In this document: positions 7,303 to 8,089 of the stretch, piece by piece | How positions within the stretch are numbered: the stretch's first letter is position 1 | Layout of the letters: each line of letters starts with the position of its first letter | Source: an uncultured Muribaculaceae bacterium | GTDB taxonomy: Bacteria > Bacteroidota > Bacteroidia > Bacteroidales > Muribaculaceae | Length of the DNA stretch: 8,089 nucleotides | Direction of reading: 5' to 3' | Assembly: GCA_910576775.1 (NCBI GenBank) | Contig: CAJTJV010000053.1 | Coordinates: 1 to 8,089 of the forward strand | Position numbers and translations under genes: made by a program | The notes under the pieces: model-generated | What the model was told of the DNA's origin: nothing | The model's database searches: none | What the model saw: the letters and a program-made list of their open reading frames with translations, nothing else

Positions 7303-7953
7303 TTATTCCGACATAGCCTTACGCACAGCGTCTCGTATAGCCTCGGCTTCCTTATCGCCTGGCCGCATAGACGCTGTGCTGTCATTTAAAATAGTCCCAG
7401 AAAGCGATTCACAACGTTTCTGAAACTCTTTAATAGCTCCTACCCGACCTGTCGAATGATAATGCGCGACATAATATTTCTCCGCAAGAGAACTCACAAT
7501 TACTCCTCTGCTGGACGAGGAATGTATAAACTCGTCACCGCCTATATATATACCCACGTGACTCACATTCCCACTACCTCGCTTTGAAGAAAAAAATACA
7601 AGATCGCCTAAAGCGATATCATTCCTATCAATTCTATTACAATACTGTTGCTGTTCTCTCGAACTACGGGGTAATTTTATATTTGCGGCATTCTGATATA
7701 CTTTCATAACCATCCCCGAACAATCTACTCCGTTCATATCTTCACCTCCGTATCTGTAAGGTGTACCGAGCCATTTTCGGGCTTCCTCCACGATAACCGA
7801 ACGCGTTCCGGAGATCGGAACATCCGGAAAGGGTCTTGATAAAACCTCTTCCCTATCACCATCGTACGTCCGGCGATCTGTTACAACAGTCTTCCGACCA
7901 CAAGACACAGCCAGTACAATAAGCAGAATAGAGAGAGGATATTTCAGTTTCAT
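7303..7953 (-). CDS. NlpC/P60 family cysteine peptidase lipoprotein (C40)
   Basis: The 216-residue product starts with a lipoprotein signal ending in LAVSC; C18 is the predicted lipidated residue. The NlpC/P60 domain covers about 52-172: GTPYRYGGEDMNGVDCSG (63-80) with nucleophile C78, GDLVFF (116-121), SHVGIYIGGDEFIHSSS (131-147) with H132 and H144 as the likely other catalytic residues. Family members hydrolyse peptide bonds in the peptidoglycan stem, commonly D-Glu to diamino acid. A polar tail of about 45 residues (172-216) follows the domain. The ATG at 7953-7951 is chosen; a TTG six bases upstream would also be in frame but lies inside the promoter element and adds nothing to the signal peptide. 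The gene has its own promoter and converges with the DUF3332 gene without a gap. Mature protein is expected at the envelope, like the neighbouring transglycosylase. Confidence 0.93.
   Translation of the reverse strand: MKLKYPLSILLIVLAVSCGRKTVVTDRRTYDGDREEVLSRPFPDVPISGTRSVIVEEARKWLGTPYRYGGEDMNGVDCSGMVMKVYQNAANIKLPRSSREQQQYCNRIDRNDIALGDLVFFSSKRGSGNVSHVGIYIGGDEFIHSSSSRGVIVSSLAEKYYVAHYHSTGRVGAIKEFQKRCESLSGTILNDSTASMRPGDKEAEAIRDAVRKAMSE
7323..7379. repeat. 11-bp perfect inverted repeat in the 3' end of the peptidase gene
   Basis: GCACAGCGTCT (7323-7333) is the exact reverse complement of AGACGCTGTGC (7369-7379), with a 35-base spacer. On the plus strand it would form a stem starting about 20 bases after the DUF3332 stop codon. 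On the minus strand it is within the last 80 bases of the peptidase gene and encodes parts of TASMR and RDAVR. No long T-run follows on either strand. It may shape the 3' end of the DUF3332 transcript. Confidence 0.5.
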
Positions 7954-7956
7954 ATA

Positions 7957-7988
7957 CAAAAGTAATAAAGAAAACTGATACGTACAAA
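7957..7988 (-). promoter_or_regulatory. Bacteroidota promoter of the NlpC/P60 gene, giving a leaderless or near-leaderless mRNA
   Basis: Read on the minus strand, TTTG (7988-7985) is followed after exactly 20 bases by TACTTTTG (7964-7957). This matches the Bacteroidota consensus (-33 TTTG, 19-21 bases, -7 TAnnTTTG) in sequence and spacing. The last base of the -7 element is only three bases before the ATG at 7953. Transcription is expected to begin a few bases after the element, at or beside the start codon. Confidence 0.7.
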
Positions 7989-8005
7989 ATTCCTACAACA
8001 CTCAA

Positions 8006-8041
8006 AACTCCCAGACCCGCCAAGTCTCCCAGGATCTCCAT
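8006..8041. repeat. imperfect 9-base tandem repeat
   Basis: Four 9-base units can be laid out on the plus strand: AACTCCCAG, ACCCGCCAA, GTCTCCCAG and GATCTCCAT. The first and third share TCCCAG and the others are diverged. It lies between the terminator at 8057-8088 and the peptidase promoter. From memory, intergenic tracts of this look (repeated CTCCCA/TGGGAG) occur in Bacteroidales genomes. The function is unknown and the repeat is short enough to be partly chance. Confidence 0.35.
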
Positions 8042-8056
8042 AGCGGCCTACAAGGC

Positions 8057-8088
8057 AAAAAAAAAGCCCGGGCATTTCTGTCCGGGCT
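8057..8088 (-). terminator. intrinsic terminator for a minus-strand gene right of the window
   Basis: On the minus strand AGCCCGG (8088-8082) and CCGGGCT (8071-8065) form a 7-bp GC-rich stem with a 10-base loop, followed by nine T (complement of 8065-8057). It should end a transcript entering from the right and insulate the peptidase gene, whose promoter starts about 70 bases further on. Confidence 0.85.
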
Positions 8089-8089
8089 A

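Noticed and set aside
7954..7959. TTG start six bases upstream for the NlpC/P60 gene
   Set aside because: It overlaps the -7 promoter element and so would probably not be transcribed. The ATG at 7953 gives a complete signal peptide.
7856..8041. 61-codon minus-strand frame with a hydrophobic N-terminus, before and overlapping the peptidase gene
   Set aside because: It runs through the peptidase promoter and about 100 bases of the peptidase gene in another frame. Its start is upstream of the only good promoter, and just after a terminator with no promoter between.

Overview
The window looks like a chromosomal segment from a gut-type Bacteroidota, order Bacteroidales, possibly Muribaculaceae-like (the family is a guess). 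Three things point there. There are no Shine-Dalgarno sequences before the genes. Two sites match the Bacteroidota sigma-factor -7 element TAnnTTTG, one with a correctly spaced -33 TTTG. The gene products also fit: a long-form PurM-type AIR synthase, a DUF3332 lipoprotein and a CPA2 antiporter with RCK_C tails. Base composition and codon use look even throughout, and I see no transposase, integrase, CRISPR array, tRNA or rRNA.

Positions 1-253 hold no gene I can support. They contain several GC-rich hairpins, a likely terminator (about 177-201) for a gene left of the window, and a probable promoter (-7 element at 216-223). From 254 to 5297 four plus-strand genes follow with gaps of only 3, 3 and 1 bases: an unrecognised membrane-anchored coiled-coil protein, an MgtC/SapB-family membrane protein, a 733-residue cation:proton antiporter, and purM of purine synthesis. 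After a 48-base gap with a stem-loop come an MltF-like lytic transglycosylase lipoprotein (5346-6722) and, 34 bases later, a small DUF3332 lipoprotein (6757-7302). No strong terminator or consensus promoter separates the six genes, so one long transcript with possible 3' attenuation is plausible.

On the minus strand an NlpC/P60 cysteine-peptidase lipoprotein (7953-7303) converges on the DUF3332 gene with no base between the two stop codons. Its promoter (TTTG-N20-TACTTTTG) ends only three bases before the ATG, so its mRNA is predicted to be leaderless or nearly so. Right of it lie an imperfect 9-base repeat tract and an intrinsic terminator (8057-8088) for a minus-strand gene beyond the window.

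Functionally, the left half suggests inner-membrane ion homeostasis (MgtC, antiporter, coiled-coil partner) co-transcribed with a purine biosynthesis enzyme. The right half is envelope and peptidoglycan work: three predicted lipoproteins, two of them cell-wall hydrolases. I see no clearly novel system. The best leads are the unknown coiled-coil protein at the head of the ion-transport operon, the leaderless peptidase gene, and the zero-gap convergent junction.
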